A DNA stretch of 64,000 nt, from contig MU858138.1 of NCBI GenBank assembly GCA_033297075.1, forward strand, positions 1 to 64,000. The letters are read 5' to 3'. The position numbers and the translations under genes were made by a program. The notes below the pieces were generated by a model. The model saw nothing but the letters and a program-made list of their open reading frames with translations, ran no database searches and was not told the DNA's origin. Numbering within the stretch: position 1 is the stretch's first letter; every line of letters starts with the position of its first letter. Origin of the DNA: Rhypophila decipiens. Its lineage: Eukaryota; Ascomycota; Sordariomycetes; Sordariales; Naviculisporaceae. Shown here in pieces: positions 23,301 to 35,300 of this stretch.

Positions 23301-24407
23301 CCGATTGTCAAAAGAGAATGAACGTCCAGTGTCGGAAAGCAACCTTGGCAGTCATACTGTCAGCACCGAGAAATGGGACATGATCGCAAGACAACGTACC
23401 TGCAAGTGCTGAATGAGATCCAAAACTCCGGGAGCATGTTCAGATGACAGCCACCAACTAGAGCCGTCGAGGTCTCTCCAGTGCGCAGACTTTGGCATGC
23501 TAGATGGATAGCGACCATGCTCGAAGAACAAGCTGTGTCCGAGGTAAAGCTGGGGCCTCTCAAATCAAAGAAATGCGAGATACGATTCGACTGCATGGCA
23601 TAGGCGCATCCTGATGTTTTCCTCTGTCAGTATCAGGTTCCACGTGTGCTAAAAGTTGGAGTGCTTACCGGTAGCTTGGTGCATTGGGATGGTATCTGAA
23701 TCCCTGAACAGATGTGATTCGTACTCTGGGAAGGATCCTCCGATAAAGACACCCACATCCTTGCCGACGATGGTGTGTTTCGGGATTCCGGCATTTTCGA
23801 GGGCCTCGAAGGTGCATTCCAGCAACAGGCGCTGCTGGGGATCCATTGAGATGGCCTCCTTCTCAGTCAGCCCGAAGAAGGGGGCGTCGAAAGCGGCAAG
23901 GTCGACGTTGAGAAAGCTGCCACCGACGGGATTGGAGCCACCTCCCTTTCCGGGGTTGGGATGATAGAAACGGGCGTTGTTGAACCGTTCCTTGGGTATC
24001 TCTGTATATCCCGATCTGGCACGGGTGCAGAGCTCCCAGAACTCTGCCGGAGTTGAGACGTTGCCAGGCATTCGGCAGGCCATGCCAACGATGGCGATTG
24101 GCATGTTTTTCGGGCTGGTCGAGCCCATTCCGTTGGAGCCGTTGACGTGGCCATTGCTATGGCCGTTTGTGGGAATGGCCGTATCGATGGTCAGACCATT
24201 GTGCCCGTTGCCGTTGCCATTGCTGATGTTGGTGCTGCCAACGGCATAGCTCGAACCATTGGTCGCTCCGTTTGAGTGGCCGTTGGTGTGTCCATTGCTA
24301 TGTCCGTCGGCATGGCCGTTCCCGTCGGTCACATGAAAGTAACCGTTCAAGCTCTCGCCGGAGGGACTAGCGGTCGAGCTATCGGGGGTGATGGCGATCG
24401 GAGGCAT
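17301..24407 (-). CDS. Highly reducing polyketide synthase (KS-AT-DH-ER-KR-ACP)
   Basis: Exons 24407-23669, 23610-23400, 23343-23138, 23082-22876, 22820-18178 and 18125-17301 encode 2276 residues; all introns are 52-58 nt. KS, about 103-530: Cys274 in DTACSSS, His409 in EAHGTGT, His449 in [10 protein letters not shown], about 633-950: FTGQGAQW and Ser725 in GHSSGE. DH, about 1018-1300: His1050 present, but Ser1054 replaces the usual Gly of HxxxGxxxxP, and Glu1245 stands where the catalytic Asp is expected. Residues 1300-1570 show no SAM-binding motif, so there is no C-methyltransferase. ER, about 1570-1885: [12 protein letters not shown], about 1905-2100: GGTGGLGRS, Tyr2058 and Asn2062. ACP: Ser2229 in PLDSLVAIE. 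There is no thioesterase. Six NGH tripeptides make a repetitive N-terminal linker. It would build a reduced chain from malonyl-CoA in the cytosol. Confidence 0.95.
24121..24345 (-). repeat. Asn-Gly-His coding minisatellite in the PKS N-terminus
   Basis: The coding strand repeats short units encoding NGH, SNG and TNG before the KS domain (residues about 20-96, with six NGH tripeptides). The repeats are imperfect at DNA level. Such linkers are common before fungal KS domains and are probably unstructured. Confidence 0.7.
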
Positions 24408-27400
24408 GGTTGCTGAGTCTCCGGCAACAGCAAGGACGGAGGCCTTGTGCTACTGTTACAACCAATGTTGCGCTTATTCAGAAGATGGCGGATATATGAG
24501 GCAACATGAGAAGACCCGGCATAGTAGACGCAGGACTCGGTCGTGAGCAGGTCAAGACGGAAAACCAGGAGAACGTGGCTTCACTCCACGGCTTATATGC
24601 CGAGACCACAAACAAGCAGAATACCGAGTCACGGGCGGAATGGTGGCAAACTGTCCAAGTGTCCGCGAGCCTCGACAAGTTGAATTCTCGGTTTTATCGA
24701 CACAGGTTACAGTGGCGACCCGAAATCCAGCCTCCGAGATTATCAAGCCTGATACACGCGGCGTCTCGCCGAACAGGCTGCGTGCCAGTGCTGCTATATT
24801 AGGGTCGCAGCACGAGCTCGGGGCGGTAGCCTCAATATGCGTGGTAATATCAACGAGAACGATGGGTTGATCGGTTGACGTGCTCGGCTCGTGCGTAGAC
24901 GAGGGCGGAAGGTCTCGGCCTCTTCCAGATAGAGGGTCTATACGGCCAGAGCAAGCATGGAGCAAGGTCCAGGAGAGCTTTCCCCAGATCAGCAGGAAGG
25001 CCAAGGAGCAAGCTCGGGGCACTGGAAGCTCCAAGAGGCCCCACATGAAGGTTGAGGGTGGACGCATGCATATCATTGCGGATATGAAATATGGGGTACA
25101 GGTCTGGCACATAGTCGACACGACGCTGACTAGACGAGCCATTGCCCGGCAGTCCGCCCCAGGGGTGGTTGCGCAGACAAGCCAATCGCCATGGAGAGTT
25201 ACGGGACAACCTAGAGTCTCTGGGGCCGGGCGTGGGCTCCCAGACACCTGACTGCAGACTGTAAATCACGGAGCATGACAATAACGGTCCCTAGGGGTAC
25301 TGATTGTCAGGAACCGGCCGAGAGTGGAGGGGCCGCCGACAGGAGGGGCAAGGATCCCAGGGTGCACATCCATGTAGACGGCGAGCATGGAGGGCGAAGA
25401 GACAAGAATTGAGTGCATAGAGAATTTGAGGTAATTGGACTGTTGATGGATCGGATCGACCGCGGCTAATGTCGTCGATATTGTTGGCTGTATGGATGAA
25501 GAGCTTGGGAGGTGCCTACTATGAATCGAGTACCTCGAGTCAAAGACGACGTGATGAGGGTGTGGAATGACTGCGGGCGTGAAATTGGGATGAATTGTTG
25601 CGGTGACCCGGACGGGCATCAAACTGACGGGGAGGTGGGAAGTGGGAAGTCGAGTCGGAAGGTGGAGGAGGCAGAAAAGGTGGACGATTTGGTCCGGAAA
25701 GAAATGCCCATTGCACATGTCACAGGTCTGAGATTGGCAAAGGTAAAACCTTTACCCAGCAACTTGAGCAGGAGGCAAGACCCATGCCAGTTCCTTCCAA
25801 CACCGACTTAGGCACGCCAGAAATGTGAGGAAGGGACGACCATGAGAGCGTCAGGTCCTGAGTGAGGTCCATGACCGTCCATTCACAACGCGACATCGCG
25901 CTGCCATGTCGTGCAAACAAAAGACCCTTATCGATAGCGGCTAAAAGTAAAACGCTCCTGCATAATTCTTATCGGTACTTGGAGACGGAAAATGCAGGTG
26001 TCTTATCGGCGCTTTATCGGCTGTCCTCTTGTTATTCTTCCCTTTACTAGACCTGTTCTTGGGTACATGTACTCCGTCCCCATGAACCAAGTATAATTGT
26101 GCGCTGCTTGAACGGCAAAACTCGTCGTTAATATATGCATAAAATATCCAGACCCGAAGAGGGTTGTGGGACCAGGCTGTACGGAGTAAGTGTATTTCCG
26201 CGTAATTTGTATTGATCGGTATCAAGTGACTGTCGTTTTCCTCTAGAGATGCGTATCAATTCCACGGATCTAACTACTTTTGGATCCGTTCGGTGTACCA
26301 ATACGATCTTCATACCGCCTTGGCAAAATGGGCAAGCTTCGATTAAGCTTTTCTCTCCTCAAACCCCTGCTTCTCGGTCTTGGTCCTGGGAGGACGGGGC
26401 CATTGCCCCTCACAGCAACCAATCTGGGACGGAGATTTTCTTCCCCAACTTCCAAGTCAGAAGCGCAGAGATCGTCATCTCCTCCGAGTCTCCTCATTCT
26501 TGGACAAACTCAGAGAGAATGTCGATAAGACGTAATCATCTCGACCATGGTCTAACCCCTTTCAACACCTCCTTAGGGCAGCATTCTAATCAGCAATTAC
26601 CAACCGCTGCAAACCGGCTGCACTTGTCGGCGTCAAGACCAGCCATGGCCCGACGATAGCTTCAGCGGCCCGTCACGGCTGTTTTGTGATTGTCCGGTCA
26701 AATGGCATGGCCACGTCTATCACCTGCACACCGAACAAACAGCCGCCGTCACCCCCCGACGCATGTCGTCTGTCCCTACCATCATCTTCCGTCTGGCTGC
26801 CGTGATTGGCTGGAGTTTTAGAGCTCCATGATAGTGCCATCATCTATCCCAAACGGCACATCCCGGACTGGATAAGTTGCCCCGTTTTCGAGAAGCATTG
26901 AAAATCTTGTTCTTTGCGTTTGGGCCCGTCCGTTGTCCAAAAAAAGCACACATATACGCAGTGTTTCTACTATACACATCTCAATGTGTCTTCTCCGGGA
27001 CCAGGACAAGGCCACGACAAACACCGCTAAACAAAGAGATAGCTTGCGGGAGGTTTCGGCTTTTCTTCCCGTGATGTCACTCGCTCTCTCACGGTGTCGA
27101 TGACCCTCCTCCGGCACCAAGTTGTCGTTTTTGGGGTCAAGGGGGAACGGGAGTTGATGTCGGGCTACCGCCAAGACAGGTGTAAGTGGCCCTGACCAGA
27201 ACCCGGTCCGCCCTTCGTGCAGAAAGACGGCTTCGGAGCGAAGCGGAGGGTTGACACAATCCCATGGCAAGAGGACGATCCAAGCTTGGCTGGTCCGCAT
27301 ACGTAATAAGCGAGCCTCGTCTCTACTTTGGAGCTATGCAGCAAGCTTCGCTACAACCCACGAGTGAGCAATACCACGCTGGCGCTCCGAGGTTGCATGA

Positions 27401-27627
27401 ATGTCAGGCTGTTTTTTGTACGGGTAGGTATATTGATCCAACTGCCGACCGTCACTGCCATGTGGCGATCCGAGGAACACCTTGCTGGAAAGTAATTCTT
27501 GCGCCACAAATCTGTTGTTGCACCAGACTTCTAGGCTTCACATCTTCCTCCAAATACCAAGCGAGAACCTACATACGATACCCCACAGTCGAGAAGCACT
27601 CGTTCAAGCCTACCAACTATTGTCAAG
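24408..27627. other. Divergent 3.2-kb region between PKS and FSH hydrolase genes
   Basis: No gene is supported. Open frames at 24552-25247 (-), 25512-25811 (+) and 26818-27300 (-) have no domain and lack splice continuity with a known family. This is the shared upstream region of the PKS (-) and the hydrolase (+), and should carry both promoters. Confidence 0.5.
24589..24602 (-). promoter_or_regulatory. TATA box of the PKS gene inside an inverted CGGC/GCCG element
   Basis: On the minus strand the sequence reads CGGCATATAAGCCG. The core CATATAAG is a good TATA match about 185-195 nt upstream of the PKS ATG. The flanking CGGC and GCCG arms make an inverted CGG pair with an 8-base gap, the general form bound by Zn2Cys6 dimers. 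Assignment as a regulator site is inference. Confidence 0.45.
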
Positions 27628-28611
27628 ATGAGGTTTCTCTGTCTTCCTGGTGCCTATGGCAGCTCTGATGTAAGTTACGGCTGTGCTTCACACCTGGTTT
27701 TAATGAAGGCGTTTATACAATCTACTCCAAATCTCTGGCCATTGACCTGGGCACTAACAGTCATGTACAGAAATTCCAGGTCCAGTTGGGTAAGGATGTT
27801 GAATATCATCTCTACATGTCGGCGTCAGTACTAACCAACGACTGAAGCACCAATTGTCAAGGAGCTGACTGAGGATGGGACGGCTACGTTTCACTTCATT
27901 CATGGCCCCTGCAAAGCCGTCCCGCCAGAGGGCTTCGAGGAGTACTTTGGGAACCCCCCTTACTATCGCTTCATCGAGCCAGACCAGGACATTGAGTCGA
28001 CCGAGGACGATGATGTCCTGGCGAGAATCAGAGAGTTTCCCGACTGCGAGACGCCCGAGGACACCATGCGCGAGCTGATGCGTGAAGGCATTGCGACGTC
28101 TCACCGGAGTACTGACAATGCCCTCAAGTACCTTGTCAAGATCATGGAAGAGCGAGGACCATTCGATGCAATCATTGGATACTCAGAAGGCGCCACCATG
28201 GCATCGACACTACTACTTCACGAGCAGCGCCGGTGGAAAAAGAGGGGCATCACGCCCATGTTCAAGTATGCCGTCTTCTTTGCCGGGTGGCCACCAGTAG
28301 ACCCGGATACGCACCAGATGATTCTGAGCGACGAATCCGACCTCACGATTGAAATCCCGACATGCCACATAAGTAAGTGTTGACATGGAGAAAGACTCCC
28401 TTCCATCGTGAGCTAACTCTGGTCATTCCTAGTTGGATCACTTGACCCCTATGTGCATGGATCTCTCGCCCTCTACAACGTCTGCGATCCCGACACCGCC
28501 TACCTATTTGACCATGCAAAGGGCCACACTTTACCACGCGACAAGGACACTGTGAAGGAGCTGGGTGACGTAGTGCGAGCGGCGATAGAGGCATATGATA
28601 TCCGCGGCTAG
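27628..28611 (+). CDS. FSH-family serine hydrolase, candidate trans-acting polyketide releasing enzyme
   Basis: Exons 27628-27669, 27771-27789 (19 nt), 27848-28372 and 28433-28611 encode 254 residues, a normal size for the FSH1 family of alpha/beta hydrolases. The start MRFLCLPGAYGSSD fits the first strand and oxyanion region. Ser133 lies in the nucleophile elbow GYSEG, Asp200 in GSLDPYV and His227 in AKGHTLP, so the triad is complete. No signal peptide is present, implying a cytosolic enzyme. It is divergently transcribed from the HR-PKS, which lacks a thioesterase. The FSH family includes LovG, which hydrolyses the nascent chain off the lovastatin PKS. Release of the PKS product is therefore the best guess, but a general esterase role cannot be excluded. 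Confidence 0.87.
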
Positions 28612-31600
28612 GCGCATTGCATTGATATGGCTTTTGTCTATTCACTTCAGATAGGGGTCGGAGTCTGGCTTCATGGCGCACAGCGACATTCTCAACTGTC
28701 TTTACCTTGGTAGTAGCTCGAATAGATGCGAAATAAATCATTTAAAATCACGAAGCTGAAATCCAGTCGTTCTTCCACATTGGGGAGTATTCAAACCATA
28801 CATAAAGCAGCCATCCACGGCAACATCAATCACAATGATTATTTGATCTCCAACTGCTTTTACGAGCATGTGATCACACTTTCGGTGGTGCGATCCAAGA
28901 ATTTCAAAGTAGACCCCTACATTCTAATGAACCGGCGACATGGTCTCGCTGCACGGAGTATATCAACAGCGAGGGGCCGATGAAGGGTCAAGTAGGGTCG
29001 GCAGTGAACAGAAATAGAACATAAAGCAAGAATATTAAGATATAACTACTTTACGCAAGGTTATCAACCATCTGCATGAGCAAGCAGGCAATCTGGGAAA
29101 CCGGGCGAATGGCCCAGCTTTTCCTGCCTGCTCGGCATGGCTAATGGGCAACATGCCTCTTGTGTTGATTATATCCGTGTTATTGTGTGACTACGCCGGC
29201 AGAACAGGTCATTTTGATTGAAAACCCATTTGAGGCATGCTCTCCTCTCGACTTGATGGCCTGAAACGTTGCTTGTGGCCCGCTCGTGGCCTCATGCTTT
29301 GTTCAAATACCGGCAAGCACGCGGGGGAGAGAGGGCATGATGTTGTGTAATGGATGATGGAAGACGGATGGAACAAAGAGATGTCATCGCCTTTTCGACA
29401 TGATGTGTTGGAATATTGGCTACATGCAGCTTCGCTTGGGCAATAACCAAGTTGAAGCTATTTTCGAACCGAAGACCATATCGATGCGAACATGTATCTC
29501 TGCTTGACCGGGAGAGGCATATCTTCCAAATTCACACTTTCAGCCTGCGTCCTGGCAAGATTTGATATCCGGGATACTGGCGACGGTGGGCTCGCCGGGG
29601 AAAGCAAGATAGAGCATGGTTGATTATCAGACAAGGCAGAACCACTCTGCGAGAAGAGTTTGTGCCTGCCCAGGAAACGCATGCCCAGACCGCAAGATAC
29701 AAGACATGCACCTAACCTGGTATCCAGACACGAGACGGCCAGGTCGAGATAAGGTTGAGCAGGACTTGGGAAGCTCAGAGACGGGAATTACGTGGACCAT
29801 GATAAAGCTCATATCTCATGCCATATTCCTGCAAGGGGCTCCAGGGACTGGATCTGGATCGCCACCCGTTCTTCCTCTTATCTCACCTCCCGGAGATCAG
29901 GTACCTGACCAATAATCTCGCTATCATCCGACGTGGAGATAACTTGAAAGCAGGAACGGTCACCGACATGACGGGACATGCCACGCGTCCTCGCTCTCGT
30001 CACCGATAAGAGTGAAAAGGAAAAGAAAAAGGCCGAAAATTTCCTCAACGCCCATGTGCCTCGCTAAGTGCGGGCAGCAATTATTCCGCACCCATATGCT
30101 TGAGAAACAAGCTTAGAAAAGCCGTTTGGCTACCGAAATCTAGTATCAGACACGAGCAAAATTGACGAAAAGTGTCATGGCTAGACGGGACCCCCACTGA
30201 CCCAGAGCTCGCTAGCTGCCGAGTCCCCTTTCCGTGGATGAAAGCGACATACAACGCTCTGGAACGCCAATGCGCCTGGACCGATCCAACAGGAAGAGTA
30301 TGTAGACCACCCAAGTGGGAAAAGGCAACTGCGGCTACCCACGGTGGAGCATCGCATTCACCACCCACACCACCTCGAGATGAGGAAAGCGGTACTAAGG
30401 AAGGTAGGTACGGCATGCACGCACGTTTGGCTAAATGCCGCACGGGAAGCAAGACCACCTCCTTCGTTCCACAACTCCACAGTTCCACCATGGGGTTCTG
30501 GGGGAAGGCTCGGTATTCAGTCACCTAATGGTACACTGGTACACCGGTACGTACTATGTACACAGCACATAACAACATGGGGAAGCGGCTCCCCGGGATC
30601 AACAGGGCAGATCCCATCGTCGGTTCCTCATCCGAAGCACAGATATCCGACACTTGATTAGCCCGCAGGTGGAGAAAATCGGAGACACCCTTACTGCCCA
30701 GTGCAGTGGCATCATCCAGTGTCACCATGTCAGAGCTTCCTGGGGAAAGAGCTATCCCATGAAGGGAAAGGAACCAAGAAACCAAATGAAACCTGTCCAA
30801 GTCGATCTCTTGAACGGCAGGTACTCGCGGTAGTGAGAACTGAGAACATCACCAGCCTCTCCGAGTTTGCTGACGTCGGCGGGGTATTTACTTAACACCT
30901 GTCTCTTTTGTTTCTCCCTTTCTTCAGTGCTTGATCAAGTTGATGGGGTGCGGGACTAATTCAGCCTAGAAACGACTTGGACCAACAGGTATTGTACCTT
31001 CGTATTCCCTTACATGCCCACATTCCGTAGGCCGTATCTGATTGGCCGATGAGAGACGATTGAGCCCAATCGGGTAATCAACAAAAAAACTCCGTGGAGC
31101 CGGAGCTCAAGATTAGTTCCCGTATGCTTGCCGGCTTGTTCTGGTCGCTTTCGTCACTTTCCATGTCATGAACGATGACCAGTTCAACCTCAGGGACGCT
31201 TTCCTGAGCAGCATGGGTGCGATCAAGCGAGTGCGAGTGACAAACCACTTCAACACCAAAGTCGTTTAATCTCTCCTGCTCATTCATTTCTTTCAAGATT
31301 ATCTCGCCATCAACAATCACTTGCTCCGCTGCGACTGCACACCTCAATCGGGAAAATGTTACTGCAATGTTGCTCGACCAAACGATATAGGCAGGGATTG
31401 GCCTTATCTCGCACATGTCAGTAATCTCCCCTAGAGAAGCAATATATTCAGCATTGCTCAACAAACCAGTCAAACTTCGGCCCGGGCATAGGAATTAATT
31501 AGCCAGTTGACCCCAATGGACTGTTTTTCCCAGACCAGCACCAACTATTTCGCCGCTCTCGTACTGCCCAAGGTCAGGCTTCCTGGGGGAGTCTCGCGAC

Positions 31601-32399
31601 TCGGGGCTGGGCTCACTGCCGTTGGTACCGTACGTAGTACATGATGTATTCTATGGCATTAAGTCACGTCGCAATCAGGTGCTACATATCACATCAGAGA
31701 TAAGATATGAGCGCTGCGTCACAGCAAACTCCACACTTTAGCATACCAAGAAACATATTGCCCGTATTTTGCCGCCATATTGGTAGCCGGCCCTGGCGTC
31801 GGCTTCGGAGCGGGGACGCCCACTATTTCCTCAACCGGGAGAGGACGAGCGACGAAATCTGGCCCTTGGGCAATTCAAACCCCTGGGGCGGTCGAGACCG
31901 CCGACGAAAAGGAGAACGATTCGTTGCAATACTTTCTCAATATGCGTGCATCTCTGCTAGTATCCTGGCAGGCAAGGCCTCAGAAGCTTAGCCAGGCAAG
32001 ATTCTAGAAGCTTGTTGCTTTTGGCTCGCAAACTTTGCAGTCCTGCCGTAAGCGATATCGCCGGGCATCCTGGAAGCTCGCTTTATCCCTTCCCGGGTGG
32101 TGAAATTGTTGGGTGTTGAGCTGGCTGACCGCAGGTCTGGAGTCTGGACCATCTCTACACTCTTTTGCTTGTGCAGATTCCCACTTCCCGAAAGATAGGT
32201 CCCTGACCACCGCATATCTTGTGACTCGGCTCCTGCACCAGCAATGCCAGGTGTGTGCCTCCCACCGCGTTCCCAGTAGTCACTTTGACGCGGCACACTC
32301 CGAGACGCGACCGGTCTTGGACCTCAGGGGATCCGAGTCTCCGGCCCTGTGCCCCCATCGTAACCTCACTAGCAGCCGGTCCCCGTCTTCACTGGCCAG
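28612..32399. other. Intergenic region, 3.8 kb, no gene supported
   Basis: The open frame at 31078-31473 (-) has no ATG at its start and no recognised domain; it might be a remnant. Repeated GGTAC words occur near 30535-30560. The right end holds the promoter of the ABC transporter gene. Confidence 0.45.
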
Positions 32400-35300
32400 A
32401 TGGCCTCGGACAAAGCCAAGATGGCTGAGCCTCACGAAGAACACAATGAGGTCGATGATGGTCATTCCTCGTCACCGACTCCAGTCAACGACGACTCTGC
32501 CGCTACCACACCGGTAGTAGAATCACCCTCACCTCCAGCCGATGAAAAGCCCGGCGAAAAGAATGATTCACCAGCTCAGGAGACTCATGCTCCTCCCACA
32601 TCGTCGCCACCGGCCCTGGCCCAGCCACAGACACCCACGGAGAAGAAGAGTCCATTCCTGCTCAAGCCCGAGTATAAGACAGCATTGAAGGACTTTATAG
32701 TACGTCCCTGGCCGAATAATAAACAGCAACCATCCTTTATGAAGCTGTCACTAACATGTCTCGCTACAGCGCATCTTCTCGTTCTCAACATGGCTGGACA
32801 AGGTGATGCTTCTAGCGGCGGTTCTGACCTCTATAGGGGCTGGTCTCACCATGCCAGTGATGAACATCATCTTCGGTAAGATCATCTCATCCATATTGTA
32901 CTATTGGACTTGTGCTTACTGGCATTAGGTCGTATGGTTGGGTCCTTCACGGGGTATTATAGCCAGGACGCCGCCACGACATACGAGTTCTTCAAGAATG
33001 CCATTACCACATGCGCGTAAGTACTGTTTTATGCCCTTGAGTCTCGGGAAAAACTGCTAACTATTTGTTCAGGCTCTACCTGGTGGGCTTGTTTGGAATC
33101 AGGCTTGTGCTGGATTATGTGGCATATGTAAGTTTTGGTCACAAAGGAAACAATCGGCATAATGGCTAACATTCTCTCAAAGGTTGGCTTCCGTATGTGT
33201 AGTCTGAGAATATCAGCTGCCATCAGACTGGAGTACATGAGATGTCTCTTCGGTCAACCTGTGTCAACCTTGGACGTGCTGCCCCCTGGACAGACTGCAG
33301 CAATCATCACCATCACAGCCAGCGTACTGCAAGTTGGCATATCCGAGAAGCTCTCTGCCTTTCTTCAGTCGGCGTCAACTGTCATCTCGGCATTTGTCAT
33401 TGCCATGGTCTACAGCTGGAGCCTGACCTTGATCACAAGCAGCGGTCTTCTTTTGATCACGATAGTCTATGCGGCCACTACGCCTTTCTTGGTCAAGTTG
33501 ATGAATGAAGTCCAGCATGCTGATATCCAGGCTTCCACAACTGCCAATGAGATCTTTGGCTCCATTAGGATGGTGGCCGCGTGTGGAGCAGAGGAAAAGA
33601 TGGGCAAGAGATATGCTGGCTGGGTCGACGAGTCTCGTCGTCGCGGGCTGAGGATGTCGCCGTTAATTGCTGCACAGCAAGCGCCCAGTGAGTTTACTTG
33701 GAGAGATTGCCTTACAAGTCTCAATCGCTGACTCGTGCTTCAGTCCAGTTTGCTGTCTATAGGTGAGCATATTCATCCATACTTGGGAGGTATCCGACCC
33801 GGACTAACTCGACTAGTACCTTTGCCTTGTCGTTCTGGTACTCTCTCAAGATGTACCTAGAACTGCGATTCAACAGTGCAGAGACGCTCATTGTGTAAGT
33901 CTCTTCATATCATCCAGAACTCGGTTCACAGTACTGACATGCTGCAAGGGTCCTCATGTCTGTGATGCTCATGACGACATCAATAAGTGGCATCACAGGC
34001 CCACTTAGTGCAGCAGCGAGAGCCGCTGGAGCTGCCACCATATTTTACACCATCATTGATGCTCCGCGGCCTGACAGAAGCGGTGTCAAAGAGCCAGAGG
34101 TTTCGGCCTCTGAAGATGTTGTCTTGTACAATGTCAACTTTGCGTACTCGACGCGGCCTGACCTAAAGATTCTTGACAATCTTACTCTGGTCTTGCCTGC
34201 GGGGAAGATAACAGCAATTGTTGGACCTTCTGGGTCTGGCAAGAGCACAATCGTTGGGCTGCTGGAGCGGTGGTATGAGATACAAGCTCCAGAGAGTGGT
34301 GACATGGTATGGGTTTTCTTTGCATTCCTTGTTGATCAGTTTAGGGTAACAGCTGACATGAAACTCTGTGTAGAGTCTCTTTTGGCGGAATGGCTGGATC
34401 GCCGTGGGAGGACGACCCCTGAGAGATATCGACCTCAAGTGGTGGCGATCACAGATTGGACTTGTGCAGCAAGAGCCGTTTCTGTTCAACAATACCATTT
34501 ATCGGAACGTCGAGTATGGTCTAATCGGAACCGAGTGGGAGAATGCTGACCTAGAGACCAAGAAGGATTTGGTTAAACAGGCCTGCAAGGAGGCGTATGC
34601 AGACGAGTTCATTGATCGGCTGCCAGAGGTACTTAATTCTTCCTTATCAGCCTCTGGCGTGCAGAAGCTAACAGTGCCCCAGGGGTATTCGACTGTCGTT
34701 GGTGATGCAGGTATCAAACTGAGCGGTGGCCAGCGCCAACGGCTTGCCATTGCTCGGGCCATCATCAAGCGGCCCAAGATTCTCATCCTCGATGAGGCCA
34801 CAAGCAGCATCGATGTCCGAGGAGAACAAATGGTGCAGGAGGCCCTCGACAAGGTGTCAAAAAACAGAACAACCTTGATGATTGCTCATCGTCTCACAAC
34901 GGTGAAGAAAGCTGACAACATTGTCGTTCTTCGAAAGGGCCAGGTTGTGCAGCAAGGTACCCACGAGGCTTTGATGGCCCAAGAGGGCGGTGCCTACTGG
35001 ACACTTGCAAACGCTCAGCAGATCAACGCTGAAGCGGAGCACAGGCCTGATGATGAGAGATGCTCACAGGATGCCGATATTGCCGAGAAGAAGAGCATGG
35101 CGACCATTGGAACAGATACGACCTTGATAGAGACTAGCGTCAGTCTGTCCCATCCTGAACCGCCCAAGAAGTCGCGGGGATTTTTCGGAAGCTTTGGATT
35201 GCTCTTACGGGAGCAGAGTAGTCATTGGAGGTGGTACATTGTCATGTTACTTGCTGCTGTTGGTGGCGGTGGTAAGTGCCTCCTTCTCCCTGCCGTTCGT

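Noticed and set aside
17301..24407. Possible NRPS or thioesterase module fused to the PKS
   Set aside because: The protein ends 47 residues after the ACP serine. No condensation, adenylation or TE motif follows.
24552..25247. Open frame of 231 codons (-) upstream of the PKS start
   Set aside because: It lies in the PKS promoter region, runs through the probable TATA element and has no recognisable domain.
31078..31473. Open frame of 131 codons (-) between hydrolase and ABC transporter
   Set aside because: It lacks an ATG at its start and matches no family I know. It could be a remnant, but I cannot support that.
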